Positions 1-7,581 of a DNA stretch of 33,659 nt are shown piece after piece. Position 1 is the first letter of the stretch. The number at the start of each line of letters is the position of its first letter. The notes under the pieces are model-generated. The model was not told where the DNA came from and did no database searches. It saw only the letters and a list, made by a program, of their open reading frames with translations. The stretch comes from DAOUEG01 sp964595455 (lineage in GTDB: Bacteria; Chloroflexota; Dehalococcoidia; Dehalococcoidales; RBG-16-60-22), in NCBI GenBank assembly GCA_964595455.1, contig CAZQQL010000025.1:1-33659 (forward strand). The letters are read 5' to 3'. Position numbers and translations under genes: made by a program.

Positions 1-42
1 TTTGACCAGAACGCGGTCAGCCAGGGGCTGCAATGTTGCCAT
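1..42 (-). CDS. groES: GroES co-chaperonin, N-terminal fragment (cut by window edge)
   Basis: Only the first 14 codons are inside the window, reading MATLQPLADRVLVK, the typical start of the 10 kDa co-chaperonin GroES, which caps the GroEL folding chamber in the cytoplasm. The ATG at 42-40 is preceded by an AGGAGG ribosome-binding site at 49-54. A perfect CIRCE operator and a sigma-70 promoter lie just upstream, as is usual for groESL operons under HrcA control. The rest of groES, and probably groEL, should lie beyond the left edge. Confidence 0.9.
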   Translation of the reverse strand, partial: MATLQPLADRVLVK

Positions 43-88
43 ACCAATCCTCCTTCCGATGGTAAAATAAAATGTTGCCTGACGTATG

Positions 89-115
89 TTAGCACTCCCA
101 TCAAGAGAGTGCTAA
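89..115 (-). promoter_or_regulatory. CIRCE operator (HrcA binding site)
   Basis: A perfect inverted repeat, TTAGCACTC-N9-GAGTGCTAA, matches the CIRCE consensus at every position of both 9-base arms. It lies between the predicted promoter and the groES start codon, where bound HrcA represses groESL until heat or misfolded protein titrates GroEL. The element is in the 5' leader of the predicted transcript. Confidence 0.96.
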
Positions 116-122
116 CACCTCC

Positions 123-151
123 ATAATAACGTAGATGCCGACCTCTCGCAA
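123..151 (-). promoter_or_regulatory. sigma-70 promoter of groES
   Basis: On the minus strand TTGCGA (151-146) and TATTAT (128-123) are separated by exactly 17 bases. The start point would fall just before the CIRCE element. This is a close match to the housekeeping consensus and to the usual groESL layout. Confidence 0.75.
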
Positions 152-354
152 CACGATGCTGGGAAAGAGAGCGGCATATAACTATGAATATCTCGCTAAT
201 GCTCGAATAATCTCACGTTATCTATAGGAATCAAACACAGACGATTAGCGTTGAGGCTGAGCAAGATGGAGCTGGAATCAGCAAATGAACGGTTGGATTG
301 CTACCAGGTAAAGTGAGCGAAAAGCGATAAGAGGTAAGCTACAAATATTCAGGA
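152..354. other. intergenic region between groES promoter and lipoprotein operon end
   Basis: No coding region, RNA gene or strong hairpin is visible here. The only structure seen is a distant 7-base inverted pair CGCTAAT/ATTAGCG. It holds the 3' end of the lipoprotein operon and the sequence upstream of the groES promoter. Confidence 0.4.
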
Positions 355-1806
355 CTAAGTATTTGCAGGTATCCGCTGCAAGTCTATGCCGTTTTCACCC
401 CATAGCGGACTACCGTCCCTGTCGAACCGCTGGATATACGTATCTCCGGGCTTGTCCGGGCTACCCCCGGTGTTCCAGGCGATGATGGCGCCTCCCCGGC
501 CGTCAGCGACGAGACAGGGCCGGAAAAACCCGCTGTCCGTTACGATCACGCCGTTTTCCGCCCAGGCCGTGCCGTTGGCGTCGAGTTTCTGGAGATGCAG
601 TTCCCGGCCGTCACTCTCGAACGAGTAGGCGACAACTACGCTCCCGTCTCTGCCGGTATCAATCAGGGGATGAGGATTGAGCGATGTTGATGATACCCTG
701 ATGCCGCCGGCATTCCACACCTGGGAGCCGTCCCTATCGAGCTTCTGGGCGTAGATGCTGGCCTCGCCTGTTTCGTCGTGGCGGGTGTCTCTCCAGATAA
801 CGACCACGCCGCCGGCGCCATCCCCGCAAAGTTCCGGCTGCATCGGGTGGGCGTCAGGCGCGGCTTCAGTAATATCCAGGGAGACGGGCTGCGTTCCCCA
901 GGCTGTCTTCCACCGTTCGTCCAGCCGCTGAACAGCCACGTCCCACGTCTGCTGGTGGCCGGGTTCGGCCGTCGGGTCTTCCGTGACCTGGAACCAGCTC
1001 AGTACCGTTCCTCCGAGACCGTCCGGAGCGGCCTGGAGAGCATCTATCCAGACGTTCTCCTGGGTTTCATACAGCTTGACACTGTTGTCTGCCACCTTGC
1101 TCCCATCTGTATCGATGTGCTGTGTCATGATGCGGTGGGTCATGCCCGGCTCGCCCGTGGCCAGTCCGGCGGGACGTTCTCTTTCTTCCCAGATGATCGT
1201 TGCCCCTCCCGAATCGTCACCAACCAACCGGAGGCTGTTGTCGTGGTAATTCCAAGTCGTGATACCGGTACCCTGGATACCCCAGGGATAATCGCCCTGA
1301 GAATCGATTTTTACTACACAGATGCTGTCTTCGCCCGTATCGGGAAAATCAATCGGCGACCAATCGAAAGCAACAAACACGGCGCCGTCGGCGGCTGCCG
1401 CCATACACCGGAAGTAGATGAAGTCCCGCTGCCAGGTGATGTTCCCGTTTCCACCCAGCCTGGCGATGTGCCTGACCGGCCTCATCTGGTCCTCCGAAGT
1501 ATCCGGCCAGGCCACGAACACACTGCCGTTCCCATCTCCGACGATGTCCAGGGACAGGTACATGGCGGAATCGAGTGCCGCGGTATCGATAACGGTCTCC
1601 CAGTCCCAGGCGCCGGACGCTGACAGCTTCCGGACGGCTACGTCTCCGTTATCACCGTTCTGGTAAAAAAGGAACACACCGCCGTTACCGTCTCCGGCTG
1701 CCGTCACGCCGTAAAGCGGTTCTGATTTCGTGCCGTCGCAGCTTCCGATAACAAAAGGTGTGCAGATCACCGCTATCAGTACCAACACTATAGTCAATTC
1801 TCTCAT
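355..1806 (-). CDS. lipoprotein with eight propeller-like repeats
   Basis: This 483-residue protein starts with a lipoprotein signal peptide: hydrophobic residues 4-20, then IGSC with the lipidated cysteine at 23, so it should be exported and anchored. The rest is built of about eight modules. Each has a DGxGGxxxxW-type strand (near residues 39, 90, 138, 196, 263, 333, 386 and 431) followed some 20-60 residues later by a strand like YAQKLDRDGSQVW. Such paired motifs fit a beta-propeller or related all-beta fold, but I do not recognise a named family with catalytic residues. It is the last of three consecutive lipoprotein genes, 14 bases after the preceding stop. Role unknown; binding or surface display is a guess. 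Confidence 0.85.
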   Translation of the reverse strand: MRELTIVLVLIAVICTPFVIGSCDGTKSEPLYGVTAAGDGNGGVFLFYQNGDNGDVAVRKLSASGAWDWETVIDTAALDSAMYLSLDIVGDGNGSVFVAWPDTSEDQMRPVRHIARLGGNGNITWQRDFIYFRCMAAAADGAVFVAFDWSPIDFPDTGEDSICVVKIDSQGDYPWGIQGTGITTWNYHDNSLRLVGDDSGGATIIWEERERPAGLATGEPGMTHRIMTQHIDTDGSKVADNSVKLYETQENVWIDALQAAPDGLGGTVLSWFQVTEDPTAEPGHQQTWDVAVQRLDERWKTAWGTQPVSLDITEAAPDAHPMQPELCGDGAGGVVVIWRDTRHDETGEASIYAQKLDRDGSQVWNAGGIRVSSTSLNPHPLIDTGRDGSVVVAYSFESDGRELHLQKLDANGTAWAENGVIVTDSGFFRPCLVADGRGGAIIAWNTGGSPDKPGDTYIQRFDRDGSPLWGENGIDLQRIPANT

Positions 1807-1820
1807 GTATTTGCCTCGTT

Positions 1821-3551
1821 TTACGGTAGAGGATAGGGCGCGCTTCCTGCCCGGATTTCAAGGTGATCAAGTTCGTTGAAGGGATCCAGGTGAATGATGA
1901 ACGTCCTAGACTCGCCTCGGGCTGCCTGTAGCTGGATGGCTCCAACAATGTGGGCGGCATCGAGCGTCCTTGCGACGATACTGCCATTTGAAGTCGTTCC
2001 TGTGGCGGACATCCCGATGAATTGACGGTTCGGGCTCAGATTGAGTACCGTGCCGGAGAGTACCAGGCAGGTATCGCCGGGCTGGTAGTGTTCCCCGGAC
2101 AGTGTCAAGTACTCCCGCTCGCAGATACCCGGTTCCAGCTTGAGACCGGAGAAGACCAGGTCCGCCGAGGCGGTGATGTTAACGGTTATGCTGTCGATCT
2201 CAAACGAGGTCGTGGTGGTTTCCGGGTCCGGCTGCCAGGGTATGACCTCCCTGACCACGTAGAATTTAGTACCCATGCCGCCGGGGAGTTCCCCGTAGAG
2301 CTGCACCGCCAGTTCCGAGTTCGTCGGGTTAAGCATATTTCCTTCCAGAAATACTTTTTCACCGTCCCGGACCACCGTTTTGCCGGAGCCGTCCGCTATC
2401 TCTACCACACCGTTTACTATCCGCGTCCGATAGCTTTCCGGCCACAAGACCGCATAATTTTCCGGGCCTAAGAACCCATTGATTATTCCATAGCGGGGGA
2501 TGGTTAAGAGGCTGCCGTTTTGGGTAGCTGTGAACTCGCAGGTATCTACGGCATACCAGTCATAAAGCCGTACGGCCTCAAGCAGGACCGGTTTCTGGGT
2601 GAGGAAATACATCTTGCCATCGTCCTGTTCCAGCACCTGGATATGGAAGAGGTCGGAGTTGAAGTTGACGCTCAGCCTCGTTCCCATCCCTTGAAGAAAG
2701 CACTGTTTGAACATAGTAGCAGGTAGCGGTTCTTTCAGATATCGGTTGACATAGCTGCCATCGATGCCGCCGCCGCCCATCGAGATTTCTTCGCCGACGC
2801 GGCCGACCACCTGGCCGTCACGGTCCAGCACCTCGATGGCGCCATCTCTTTCCGTCAGGAAGTAGTCCGTCTGCCAGATGATGAGGGCGTCCCCGACATA
2901 GAGATACCCGTCCTTCAATTCCAGTGTTCCGGTCAGGAGCGCCAGCATGAACGAATTACTCCGCATCCTGAGCTGGGGGAAGTGGATGCCTTCCGGCTGA
3001 TTGACCTCAAAGGGCGGTTCTCCTAAAGGTTCATACGTGACAATAATCCGAACGTGTTCCGGTAGCGTCGCTCCGGCCTCCGCCAGGGTAGTGTCGAACA
3101 GTTTCTTGTCGGTCACATAGACCTCGGCGATGTTTTCCTTGATTGCGATGCTGGTACTGCACGACAGGTCCAGGTTTTGCAGCAGTTCCATGGTTTCCCG
3201 CTGGGCTGTTTTCAATTCTTCCAGGGTCACGGGAAAAGTTTGCAGTTCGATGATCTTGTCCAGCGGGGAGTCTTTCTCAACGTATTTGTAGACTATGTCC
3301 CGACCGTCCCGCGTGAAAACCGCGACGAACTTCGCACCGTCCACCCAGCACCCGGCGAACGTTTCTTTCTCGTTCTGTTCCAGCGCGGCGCCCAGTTCGC
3401 CCCTCTGGCTCTGGTAGTAGAAAAGCCCGTGGCCGGTGGTGGTGGCGGTTGCGGTTGTCGAGGGCGTCGGTTCGGCGCCGGTAATGACGCCGCAGGAACC
3501 GATGCCCGCGGCAATGACCGCGACCAGTACCAGCATGATAAGCTTTCTCAT
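1821..3551 (-). CDS. putative lipoprotein, unrecognised
   Basis: A 576-residue protein starting MRKLIMLVLVAVIAAGIGSC, a lipoprotein signal peptide with the cysteine at 20, then a Thr/Ser-rich linker. The open frame extends 54 codons upstream to 3713, but that stretch is arginine-rich and overlaps the neighbouring gene. The ATG at 3551 has GAAGGGAG upstream and precedes a proper signal peptide, so I use it. The body is mostly beta-type sequence without a motif I can name. It contains repeated phrases such as DGYLYVGDALIIW and DGSGKTVVRDGEKVFLEG that suggest small beta repeats. It is the middle gene of the lipoprotein trio, 22 bases after the LVIVD gene. Function not recognised. Confidence 0.82.
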   Translation of the reverse strand: MRKLIMLVLVAVIAAGIGSCGVITGAEPTPSTTATATTTGHGLFYYQSQRGELGAALEQNEKETFAGCWVDGAKFVAVFTRDGRDIVYKYVEKDSPLDKIIELQTFPVTLEELKTAQRETMELLQNLDLSCSTSIAIKENIAEVYVTDKKLFDTTLAEAGATLPEHVRIIVTYEPLGEPPFEVNQPEGIHFPQLRMRSNSFMLALLTGTLELKDGYLYVGDALIIWQTDYFLTERDGAIEVLDRDGQVVGRVGEEISMGGGGIDGSYVNRYLKEPLPATMFKQCFLQGMGTRLSVNFNSDLFHIQVLEQDDGKMYFLTQKPVLLEAVRLYDWYAVDTCEFTATQNGSLLTIPRYGIINGFLGPENYAVLWPESYRTRIVNGVVEIADGSGKTVVRDGEKVFLEGNMLNPTNSELAVQLYGELPGGMGTKFYVVREVIPWQPDPETTTTSFEIDSITVNITASADLVFSGLKLEPGICEREYLTLSGEHYQPGDTCLVLSGTVLNLSPNRQFIGMSATGTTSNGSIVARTLDAAHIVGAIQLQAARGESRTFIIHLDPFNELDHLEIRAGSAPYPLP

Positions 3552-3573
3552 GACGTACTCCCTTCCGGCGGTC

Positions 3574-4809
3574 TCATTTGTCCATCTTGTATACATCAAA
3601 ATAGTACCTGCCCGCCACGTACACGTGACCGCCGATAACCTGCGGCGGCGTCCAGCAATAGGCGAGCGTCGCGCCGCCGAGGATGAAGTCCGTCTCCGTC
3701 GTAGCGGAAACAACGGTTACCGGATGCAGCGGGTCAGTGACATCCAGGACGACCAGGCTTGTCTTGTACGTTTCGGGGTTAGCGGTGGTGACGTAAAGGT
3801 AATCCTTGTCGAGGGTTAGCACCGCGGTAAAGCCGCCGGTATCAACCATGGCCGCCTGTTTCGGGGTAGCGGGATCGGAGACATCGATCACCTGGACCTG
3901 CCCGGCGCCATAAGTGACGTATACATAGTCACCTCTAGCCTGAATGTCATTGATGTGGACCCAGTTTTTCCAGGGCGCCGGCCCGGGCGTTGATACATCG
4001 ATGTCATCGCTCAAGCCGTCCGGGATATCCAGTTCGAGCGTACCGACTTGCTTCGGCGTCGCCGGGTCCGAGATGTCATATACGGTCAGCGTCCGGCTGA
4101 TGCCGGTGAACAGCAGGCCGCCATTGACATCGAGGCAAACCTCCCGGCTGGGGAGATTGATACGGGCTGCTTCATGAATATCCTGAAGGTCAGAGATGCT
4201 GCAGATGGTTATGCCATGGTAGAGCTGGCCGGAGGATAGGAGGTATCCGTCCTTGAAAACGGTTATGCTGTGGTTCGTTTCCACGTCCGATATCCCCAGA
4301 TCCAACGGGTTTTCCGGGTCCGAGATATCGGCGGCCCAGAGTCCTTTGTCGCCGAACATACCGGCGTAGAGAATGCCGTCCCTGATGTCCAGGCTCCGTA
4401 TATGGAAGAAAGTTTCCTCTCTTAAGGGAACGGCAAGACTGGAGGCAAGAGCCGGAGAGAGCGGGTCCTGCATATCAAAGATAAAGATCATGCTGTTTTG
4501 TTTGGAGGACGTGGCATCGAAGCTCAGTACGAGGTAGTCCACACCATTGATGTTCGCGGTACCGGTTGAGATAGCGTCGATGAGCCCGGCATCACGGTCG
4601 TACTCGAAGCCGGTTTCTTCCAGCCCGTCCGGAAACCGGTAGCTCCATTGACCGAGATATCTTAGTGATGGTTCGCCGGTTGTTTGCGTCAGGACCGGTG
4701 TTAGCGCGGTGGTTCCGGTTGTTGTTTCTACGGAAAGGCCGTCACAGGCAGCCAACAAGACCGGTATCACCACCAGGGCGAAAATTACGATCAATCCAAT
4801 TGTTTTCAT
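3574..4809 (-). CDS. LVIVD-repeat lipoprotein
   Basis: A 411-residue lipoprotein: signal peptide MKTIGLIVIFALVVIPVLLAAC with the lipidated cysteine at 22, then a Thr-rich linker. The mature part carries several repeats of the form xxLYVxxxxGLxVxDISDPxxPxxxG, for example VQVIDVSDPATPKQ and LTVYDISDPATPKQ, which is the LVIVD pattern expected to form a beta-propeller at the cell surface. The start is set at 4809 because GGAGGCGATACA precedes it and the signal peptide begins there; the open frame runs 33 codons further up without a signal sequence. It is first in the three-gene lipoprotein run. The ligand is unknown. Confidence 0.88.
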   Translation of the reverse strand: MKTIGLIVIFALVVIPVLLAACDGLSVETTTGTTALTPVLTQTTGEPSLRYLGQWSYRFPDGLEETGFEYDRDAGLIDAISTGTANINGVDYLVLSFDATSSKQNSMIFIFDMQDPLSPALASSLAVPLREETFFHIRSLDIRDGILYAGMFGDKGLWAADISDPENPLDLGISDVETNHSITVFKDGYLLSSGQLYHGITICSISDLQDIHEAARINLPSREVCLDVNGGLLFTGISRTLTVYDISDPATPKQVGTLELDIPDGLSDDIDVSTPGPAPWKNWVHINDIQARGDYVYVTYGAGQVQVIDVSDPATPKQAAMVDTGGFTAVLTLDKDYLYVTTANPETYKTSLVVLDVTDPLHPVTVVSATTETDFILGGATLAYCWTPPQVIGGHVYVAGRYYFDVYKMDK

Positions 4810-4855
4810 TGTATCGCCTCCGGTTCGCTTCTGGAACAGGTATCCTCTGTGGGAC

Positions 4856-4885
4856 ATTCTAACAGTTATCTTTTGTAACGAACAA
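4856..4885 (-). promoter_or_regulatory. candidate promoter of the lipoprotein operon
   Basis: On the minus strand TTGTTC (4885-4880) and TAGAAT (4861-4856) are 18 bases apart, about 47 bases before the first lipoprotein start. It is a moderate consensus match in the 119-base gap after the sigma-like gene. Confidence 0.4.
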
Positions 4886-4928
4886 GTCAAGGAAAGGTTG
4901 AGCATCATAGCAAGTACTACAAGATATT

Positions 4929-5363
4929 TTACTCCTGTATTAAGCGGTCGCTTTCTTTGGCCGGCGTCAGCTTGCAGACCGACCGGTAGGTGATGGCCCG
5001 GACATCCGACGGTGAAATACCCAACACCTTTGCTGCTGTTTTCGCATCCAGTCCGGCGCCGATACGAAGGGCAAGCACTTCCTGATCCTGCGGGGAAAGG
5101 CCGGTCAAAACAGGGTGGCCATTATGCCTGCGACAGGCTTGCACTTCTGCCCGGGCAGCCCGGTATAAAACCGCCGTCAGTTCCCGATTTACCTGTTGTT
5201 CCGGCAGGGATTTCTTCAGTACTCTGAGAGTTATCGATTCCGCCAGGAAGGTATCGTTGGTCAGATACATGACATAACGGAACAACCCCGGCAAATAACG
5301 CTCGCGAAGCATGTCCATCAGTCTCTCGCGGTTTCTTCCGAGGGTCTGGTTGCCTTGCAACAT
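4929..5363 (-). CDS. small sigma-70-like / region 4 HTH protein
   Basis: About 144 residues. The N-terminal half (YLPGLFRYVMYLTNDTFLAES) resembles sigma region 2 of ECF factors. The C-terminal half (LSPQDQEVLALRIGAGLDAK, then TAAKVLGISPSDVRAITYRS) is a clear region 4 helix-turn-helix. Region 2 is short and degenerate, so this may be an unusual ECF sigma factor or a sigma-like DNA-binding protein. I place the start at 5363 because GAGGGAG sits about eight bases upstream; another ATG at 5387 lacks a convincing ribosome-binding site. It lies directly upstream of the lipoprotein trio on the same strand, so it may regulate them. That link is inference from position. Confidence 0.7.
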   Translation of the reverse strand: MLQGNQTLGRNRERLMDMLRERYLPGLFRYVMYLTNDTFLAESITLRVLKKSLPEQQVNRELTAVLYRAARAEVQACRRHNGHPVLTGLSPQDQEVLALRIGAGLDAKTAAKVLGISPSDVRAITYRSVCKLTPAKESDRLIQE

Positions 5364-5467
5364 GCGATATCTCCCTCTTACGTTCATTTAGTTATACGAA
5401 AACTGCAGGAGGGTATTACACCGGTTGCCTGGTAGTTAAGCCAGGTCATGAGATTGTAGGAACGCAG

Positions 5468-5495
5468 TTGACTCGTCAATGAGTTATGGTATAAT
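5468..5495 (+). promoter_or_regulatory. promoter of the first IclR gene
   Basis: TTGACT (5468-5473), a 16-base spacer and TATAAT (5490-5495), with an extended -10 TG at 5487-5488. This is a strong sigma-70 match 46 bases before the ATG. The TATGnTATAATGG core recurs upstream of the second IclR gene. Confidence 0.7.
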
Positions 5496-5541
5496 GGAGG
5501 ATATTTTTGAACGATAATTCAATTAGCGGGAACAGGCCGTC

Positions 5542-6330
5542 ATGGAAAAAAAGTCCTCCGGTTCCATTGCTCATGCCGCCAATATCCTCGTATGCCTCAG
5601 CCAGCGGGTCCATACCATATCCGAGATTTCACGGCAGTGCCAGCTTGGCAAGTCAACCGTTCACCGCGTCTTGAAGCTGCTCGAACAGACCGGCCTGGTC
5701 ATGCAGGATCCCATAAACCGTAATTACTACCTGGGGCCGCTCGTCATGAGACTGAATGCGAACCCGATGACCAGTCATGAGTACCTGGTCATTTACGCTC
5801 TTGAAGAGATGAAGCGCCTTTCCCGGATCGGGGAAGAGACCGTGATGCTGGACCTCATGATCGGCGTACAGAACCTGCACCTGTATGAAATCCCGAGCAT
5901 CCATGATCTCAAGGTCACCCAGGAAAGCAGGCCGGGCGGCTTCCTCCACGCCGGAGCTTCCGGAAGGGTCCATCTTTCACAACTGGACGACAAGCACCTG
6001 AAAACGGCGTTGGCCAGCATCGAGTACCCCCAGTTGACAGACCGCACCGTCACCAGCCATGAAGTGTTGCTGGCGCAGATCCGCGAGATAAGGAAAGCCG
6101 GCTATGCGGTCAGCTACGGTGAACGTAACCCCGGGGTCATGTGCCTGTCAGTCCCGATACACCACTACACGTTTCCGGCTACGTTGAGCATCATCGGACC
6201 GGAAGTCAGGCTGCATTCGAAGGCCCAGATGCTTATCAAGGAGATTAAGATATCGGCGGAGCGTATATCCCGGAAACTGGACGGTTCCCAGGAAAAGAAC
6301 CTGGTCCCGCCCAAACCACCTGCTGCATGA
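5542..6330 (+). CDS. IclR-family transcriptional regulator (copy 1)
   Basis: 262 residues. The N-terminal winged helix-turn-helix (about 8-65) contains ISEISRQCQLGKSTVHRVLK, the typical IclR DNA-recognition segment. The C-terminal part (about 80-245) matches the IclR effector-binding domain, with conserved phrases such as LHAGASGRVHLSQ and IRKAGYAVSYGERNPGVMCL. IclR proteins bind small metabolites, often aromatic or short organic acids, and repress or activate catabolic genes. The ribosome-binding site is weak. It is followed in the same direction by a paralogue at 6667, with which it shares much sequence across both domains. The target genes are unknown, and no catabolic operon adjoins it. 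Confidence 0.92.
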   Translation: MEKKSSGSIAHAANILVCLSQRVHTISEISRQCQLGKSTVHRVLKLLEQTGLVMQDPINRNYYLGPLVMRLNANPMTSHEYLVIYALEEMKRLSRIGEETVMLDLMIGVQNLHLYEIPSIHDLKVTQESRPGGFLHAGASGRVHLSQLDDKHLKTALASIEYPQLTDRTVTSHEVLLAQIREIRKAGYAVSYGERNPGVMCLSVPIHHYTFPATLSIIGPEVRLHSKAQMLIKEIKISAERISRKLDGSQEKNLVPPKPPAA

Positions 6331-6666
6331 TTTTCACCGTTAGCCTGTGTTCTGCCTATTAGAACCATCATGTTGAAAATGACATAACGCTTCAGACCGT
6401 CGTGAATCGACCCGCTGGAGGAAAAAGATTAGTCAATCGTGAAGCACATCGGCCGTCTCACTGCCCTTTTCCGGCTGACAACACCGTGTCTGAACGTGAA
6501 ATACCGTGGTTTTCAGGGAACTGCTCTTTCCGCCACGAGGAACTATACTTCCATGCTTGACAGATTATGATATAATGGTTCGTAACCTGTGTGAATCGGC
6601 GTTCCAGTATAGGAAACAGGCTCACCGGTTACACCGGGGTATCAATGCACGGAGGTTACCGGTTTA
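6331..6666 (+). other. intergenic region between two IclR paralogues
   Basis: No gene, RNA or clear terminator was seen in these 336 bases. The right part holds an extended -10 promoter and the ribosome-binding site GGAGG (6654 region) of the second IclR gene. The left 200 bases show nothing I can name. Confidence 0.4.
6568..6576 (+). promoter_or_regulatory. extended -10 promoter of the second IclR gene
   Basis: TGATATAAT is a perfect extended -10 element. The -35 at the normal distance is poor (CTTCCA at 6548-6553), which is tolerated with an extended -10. The same ATGnTATAATGG core occurs before the first IclR gene. Confidence 0.55.
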
Positions 6667-7503
6667 ATGGTTGATATCAGAGAAAGGCCTTCATCGGCGA
6701 CGGAAACCGACGATATCATCGGTTCCATCGCCCATGCCAGGGAAGTCCTCTTATGTCTCGCCCGGGGCATCAACAGCATCAGCGATATCGCCCGTGAGTG
6801 CGGTTTCAGCAAGTCAACCGTCCACCGGCTGCTGAAGTCACTTGAAAAATACGACCTTGCTATCGAGAACTGCCTGAACCGGCAGTATTACCTCGGGACC
6901 CTCGCCAGGAAACTAGCTGCAGACCCCACGGTCCCGCACCGGCAGTTGATCAACTGCGCCTCGGATGAAATGAGGCGACTGGCGAATTCGACCGAAGAAA
7001 CCGTAGCGCTGGATATCACCTATAACGTCCAGTATGTACCTCTCTATGAGGTCCAATCCCGCCATGATTTTAAAGTTACGCAGGAGAAAACAGCCAACCC
7101 TTCTCTCTCCGGCATACTTGCGGGCGCAACCGTCAAGGTACTGCTGTCACAACTCACCGAGGAGAAACTGAACATAATCCTGGACAATATCAACATCAGC
7201 CCGGAATCAGAACGGGCGGCCCCGGACAAGGAAGTTCTTCTGGCGCAGATCAGAGAAATCCGGCGTTCCGGCTATGCGATATCCCGAGGGGAACGGTTCG
7301 TGGGGATGATTTGTGCAGCAGCGCCGGTCAAGGGTTATTACCTGCCGGTGGTACTCAGTGTGGCCGGACCGGAGTCCAGGATCCAACCATACCTGAAAAA
7401 CATCGTAGCGCAACTCATAGAAAGCGCCTCCCGGATCTCCGAACGGCTTGTCATGACGCTACGGACAAGGCCGAAGTGCCCCCGGAACAATACCAACAAT
7501 TGA
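6667..7503 (+). CDS. IclR-family transcriptional regulator (copy 2)
   Basis: 278 residues, paralogous to the regulator at 5542 over its whole length. The helix-turn-helix is in ISDIARECGFSKSTVHRLLK (about residues 38-57). The effector domain contains LAGATVKVLLSQLTEEK and IRRSGYAISRGERFVGMIC. The N-terminus is about 13 residues longer than in copy 1. GGAGG lies 11 bases before the ATG. A perfect 13-bp hairpin follows 28 bases after the stop. The pair looks like a tandem duplication that kept its promoter core; whether both bind the same operator cannot be told from sequence. Confidence 0.92.
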   Translation: MVDIRERPSSATETDDIIGSIAHAREVLLCLARGINSISDIARECGFSKSTVHRLLKSLEKYDLAIENCLNRQYYLGTLARKLAADPTVPHRQLINCASDEMRRLANSTEETVALDITYNVQYVPLYEVQSRHDFKVTQEKTANPSLSGILAGATVKVLLSQLTEEKLNIILDNINISPESERAAPDKEVLLAQIREIRRSGYAISRGERFVGMICAAAPVKGYYLPVVLSVAGPESRIQPYLKNIVAQLIESASRISERLVMTLRTRPKCPRNNTNN

Positions 7504-7530
7504 GTTCACAACCAGTATAACAGGGCATAA

Positions 7531-7565
7531 AAGAGGAGGCAGCCAGAGCTGCCTCCTCTTGTTTT
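7531..7565. terminator. bidirectional intrinsic terminator
   Basis: A perfect 13-bp stem (AAGAGGAGGCAGC / GCTGCCTCCTCTT) with a CAGA loop. It is followed by GTTTT on the plus strand and by a run ending TTTTAT on the minus strand. It sits between the convergent second IclR gene and the HesB-like gene and can serve both. Confidence 0.88.
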
Positions 7566-7581
7566 CAGGACCGGATGAAAA

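Noticed and set aside
3552..3713. N-terminal extension of the 576-residue lipoprotein
   Set aside because: The extra 54 residues are arginine-rich, overlap the LVIVD gene and would bury the signal peptide. A ribosome-binding site supports the start at 3551.
5393..5541. Small ORF or RNA between the sigma-like gene and the first IclR gene
   Set aside because: No conserved structure or coding signal was seen beyond the IclR promoter.
6557..6576. TTGACA followed by TATAAT as a promoter
   Set aside because: The spacer is only 8 bases, too short for a -35/-10 pair. Only the extended -10 is kept.
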